Source: Bacillota bacterium
GTDB taxonomy: Bacteria > Bacillota > Clostridia > Christensenellales > Aristaeellaceae
NCBI GenBank assembly: GCA_023392395.1
Contig: JAEVZE010000013.1
Coordinates: 1-7,386, forward strand
DNA length: 7,386 nucleotides
Direction: 5' to 3'
This document shows positions 5,200 to 7,386 of this stretch, one piece after another. The notes under the pieces were generated by a model. That model saw only the letters and a list, made by a program, of their open reading frames with translations, made no database searches and had not been told where the DNA came from. Made by a program: the position numbers and the translations under genes. Numbering within the stretch: position 1 is the first letter of the stretch; every line of letters starts with the position of its first letter.

Positions 5200-7086
5200 A
5201 TGCTAGAGTCCATTCATTCGCCGGAACAGCTCAAGGGCATGACGCTCAAGGAGCTGAACGATCTGGCGGCGGAGATCCGGGAAAAACTGCTTGAGACCGT
5301 TTCGTCCAACGGCGGTCATCTGTCCAGCAATCTGGGCGTTGTGGAGCTTACCATCGCGCTGCATGTGGTCTACGACTGCCCCAGCGACAAGATCGTCTTT
5401 GACGTGGGACATCAGGCCTACGCCCACAAGCTGCTGACCGGCCGGGGGCCGCGCTTTGACACGCTCCGAAAGGCCGGCGGCATCACCGGCTTCCCCCGGA
5501 TCGAGGAGAGTCCCTACGACGCCTTTACCACCGGCCACGCGTCCACCTCGCTTTCCGCCGCGCTGGGCATGGCCCGCGCCCGGGACCTGATGGGCGGAAA
5601 GCACCAGGTGGTGGCGGTGGTGGGCGACGGTGCGCTGACCGGCGGCATGTGCTACGAGGCGCTCAACGACGCGGGCGAGGCGGGCACCGCGATGGTGGTG
5701 GTGCTCAACGACAACGAGATGTCCATCTCAAAAAACGTCGGCGCGCTCTCGGGCCATCTGACGGCGCTGCGGCAGTCCAGCCCTTACCGGACGTTCAAGC
5801 ACGCGATCAGCGTCGGATTGGATAAGATGCCTCGCGTCGGCAAGCCCATCCTGCGCAGCATGGAGCGGGTGAGGGATTCGCTGAAATCGCTGGTCATTGA
5901 CGACAAGTTCTTCAGCGCCCTGGGCTTTGAGTATCAGGGCCCCATCGACGGGCACGACCTGAAGCGGCTGATCCGCGTGCTTCGAAGGGCCAAACAGACG
6001 GGCAGGCCGGTATTGGTGCACGTGGTCACGAAAAAGGGCAGCGGCTACGAGCCGGCGGAGGACTCGCCGGACCTGTTCCACGGCGTGCCGCCCTTCGACG
6101 TGGAGAATGGCAAGATCGTCAAAAAGGCCGGGATGCGCAACGGTCAGGCGATGGCGGCGGAGCTATCCGCGCTGGCTGACAGCGACATCCGCGTGACGGC
6201 CATCACCGCCGCGATGCCGGGCGGCACCGGGCTTTCGATCTTCAAGGAGCGCCATCCGGACCGATTCTTCGACGTGGGCATCGCGGAGGAACACGCCGTC
6301 ACGATGGCGGCGGGCCTGGCGGTCAGCGGCATGCGGCCGTTTGTCGGGATTTATTCCACCTTCCTGCAGCGAGCCTACGATCAGGTGTTGATGGACGTAT
6401 GCCTGCAGAAGCTGCCGGTGACCTTTCTTGTTGACCGGGCGGGATTGGTGGGGGCGGACGGCGTCACCCATCAGGGCGCGTTCGACATGGGGTTTTTGAG
6501 GGCGATGCCGAACATGGTCGTGTGTTCGCCCCGGGACGTGCGGGATTTGAGGCGGCTCATCCGCCTGAGCCTGGAGCAGGACGGCCCCATGGCCATCCGC
6601 TACCAGACAGAGGCGGACGACATGGGTCCCCACATGCAGGAGAACGCGCCGCTGGCAGTGGGCCAGTGGGAGCTTTTGAGCGCGGGCGAGGACGCGATGA
6701 TTCTGGCCGTTGGGCGAATGGTAGAGACGGCGCTGAACGCCGCCATCAAGCTGGTGGGCCGCGGCGTGCGCTGCGGCGTGATCGACGCAAGGTTCATCAA
6801 GCCCATGGATGAGAAAATGCTGAGGGAGGCCGCGGAGATGCACCCGCTTCTGGTCACGCTGGAGGACGGCGCGATTCTGGGCGGTTTCGGCTCGGCGGTG
6901 CTCGAAAAACTGGCCGAGTGGGGCGTTCAGACCGACGTGATCAATTTGGGCATTCCCGACCGCTTCATCGAGCAGGACACCGCATCTGGCCAGATGGCCG
7001 ACTGCGGGCTCTCGATGCCGCAGGTGGTGGAAAAGGTACTTGCCCGCGTACGCGAAAAGCGCGTGGCGTCCGGCCGTGCCGTCTAG
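5200..7086 (+). CDS. dxs: 1-deoxy-D-xylulose-5-phosphate synthase
   Basis: Dxs condenses pyruvate and glyceraldehyde 3-phosphate, with thiamine diphosphate and Mg2+, into 1-deoxy-xylulose 5-phosphate. This is the first and usually rate-controlling step of the MEP isoprenoid pathway and also feeds thiamine and pyridoxal synthesis. The 628-residue protein is full length. The N-terminal domain has GGH (38-40), FDVGHQAYAHK (67-77), TTGHASTSLSAALG (110-123) and the thiamine diphosphate motif GDGALTGGMCYEAL (142-155) ending near NDNEMSISKN (170-179). The central domain has DVGIAEEHAVT (358-368), with catalytic Glu363, then STFLQRAYDQ (386-395) and DRAGLVGADGVTHQGAFD (412-429). The C-terminal transketolase domain includes DARFIKPMD (529-537), EDGAILGGFGSAV (555-567) and LGIPDRFIEQ (583-592). 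No key residue is missing. Its 3' end overlaps tlyA by 11 nt. Confidence 0.98.
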   Translation: MLESIHSPEQLKGMTLKELNDLAAEIREKLLETVSSNGGHLSSNLGVVELTIALHVVYDCPSDKIVFDVGHQAYAHKLLTGRGPRFDTLRKAGGITGFPRIEESPYDAFTTGHASTSLSAALGMARARDLMGGKHQVVAVVGDGALTGGMCYEALNDAGEAGTAMVVVLNDNEMSISKNVGALSGHLTALRQSSPYRTFKHAISVGLDKMPRVGKPILRSMERVRDSLKSLVIDDKFFSALGFEYQGPIDGHDLKRLIRVLRRAKQTGRPVLVHVVTKKGSGYEPAEDSPDLFHGVPPFDVENGKIVKKAGMRNGQAMAAELSALADSDIRVTAITAAMPGGTGLSIFKERHPDRFFDVGIAEEHAVTMAAGLAVSGMRPFVGIYSTFLQRAYDQVLMDVCLQKLPVTFLVDRAGLVGADGVTHQGAFDMGFLRAMPNMVVCSPRDVRDLRRLIRLSLEQDGPMAIRYQTEADDMGPHMQENAPLAVGQWELLSAGEDAMILAVGRMVETALNAAIKLVGRGVRCGVIDARFIKPMDEKMLREAAEMHPLLVTLEDGAILGGFGSAVLEKLAEWGVQTDVINLGIPDRFIEQDTASGQMADCGLSMPQVVEKVLARVREKRVASGRAV

Positions 7087-7386
7087 GCGCGCCGACCAGG
7101 CGCTGGTAGAGGGCGGGCTTGCCGAGTCCCTGGAGGCGGCGCGGGCGTTTATCATGGAAGGGCGCGCTTACCAGGGCGAGGAGCGGCTGGACAAGCCCTC
7201 AGATCCCGTAAAGCCCGGCCTGCAGCTGTCGGTTCGCGAGGGGCGGCCCTACGTCAGCCGCGGCGCGCACAAGCTGCTGGGCGCATTTGAGGCCTTTGGC
7301 CTGGACGTGGAAAACAAGGTGTGCCTGGACGTGGGTTCGTCTACCGGCGGGTTTACCGACGTGATGCTCCGGCGAGGTGCGAGGCG
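7076..7386 (+). CDS. tlyA: TlyA-family rRNA 2'-O-methyltransferase/haemolysin, N-terminal part
   Basis: TlyA proteins combine an N-terminal S4 RNA-binding domain with an FtsJ-like SAM-dependent methyltransferase. In some bacteria they 2'-O-methylate 16S and 23S rRNA; the haemolysin name is historical. Only 103 codons are present because the window ends here. The S4 domain runs from about residue 4 to 60, with RADQALVEGGLAESLEAAR (5-23) and LDKPSD (39-44), followed by the family marker YVSRGAHKL (59-67). The start of the methyltransferase domain is seen in CLDVGSSTGGFTD (83-95), the SAM-binding loop. The start is taken as GTG 7076 (Met-Pro-Ser-Arg-Arg). It has no clear Shine-Dalgarno sequence and lies 11 nt inside the end of dxs, so coupling to dxs translation is likely. 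An in-frame TTG at 7040 is less likely. Confidence 0.9.
   Translation, partial: MPSRRADQALVEGGLAESLEAARAFIMEGRAYQGEERLDKPSDPVKPGLQLSVREGRPYVSRGAHKLLGAFEAFGLDVENKVCLDVGSSTGGFTDVMLRRGAR

Noticed and set aside
7040..7075. TTG start for tlyA, 12 codons upstream
   Set aside because: It would add residues not seen at the N terminus of TlyA proteins, which begin a few residues before the S4 domain, as the GTG at 7076 gives.
6163..7155. Long open frame on the - strand (330 codons) opposite dxs and tlyA
   Set aside because: Same reason: it opposes well-conserved Dxs motifs and has the low-complexity composition of a shadow frame.

Overview
This window is a gene-dense stretch of a GC-rich bacterial chromosome. 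All nine recognisable genes lie on the + strand and are packed head to tail. The order is nusB, a TsaD/Kae1-like paralog, folD, xseA, xseB, ispA, a DUF212 ('divergent PAP2') membrane protein, dxs and tlyA. From what I know of gene order, this is a conserved housekeeping cluster of Firmicutes, especially Clostridia. High GC together with that order suggests an uncultured or gut-type GC-rich clostridial lineage. That placement is inference, because no rRNA or other taxonomic marker is present.

Layout. Bases 1-4518 hold six genes with no intergenic space. Each gene overlaps the next by 1, 4 or 11 nt, so they almost certainly share one transcript and are translationally coupled. NusB is a transcription antitermination factor. 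The TsaD-like protein is a paralog of unknown role that has lost key residues of the true t6A enzyme. FolD makes one-carbon folates, XseA and XseB form exonuclease VII, and IspA is a short-chain (probably farnesyl) diphosphate synthase.

Bases 4519-4735 are the only sizeable non-coding stretch (217 nt). It is clearly less GC-rich than the genes and is filled with inverted repeats: a perfect 14-bp palindrome touching the ispA stop codon, a related shorter one, two tandem hairpins sharing the same terminal stem, and a small hairpin over the probable ribosome binding site of the next gene. I recognise no known riboswitch class here. It is either a structured mRNA leader or processing region, or a dispersed palindromic repeat. 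This is the most interesting part of the window.

Bases 4736-7386 hold the DUF212 membrane protein, dxs (first enzyme of the MEP isoprenoid pathway) and the first 103 codons of tlyA, an rRNA 2'-O-methyltransferase/haemolysin-family gene cut by the window end. Dxs feeds isoprenoid precursor synthesis, and IspA condenses the resulting C5 units into prenyl diphosphates. The DUF212 protein between them could act on a prenyl or lipid phosphate, but that is only a guess from context. No mobile element, CRISPR array, tRNA or rRNA was seen.
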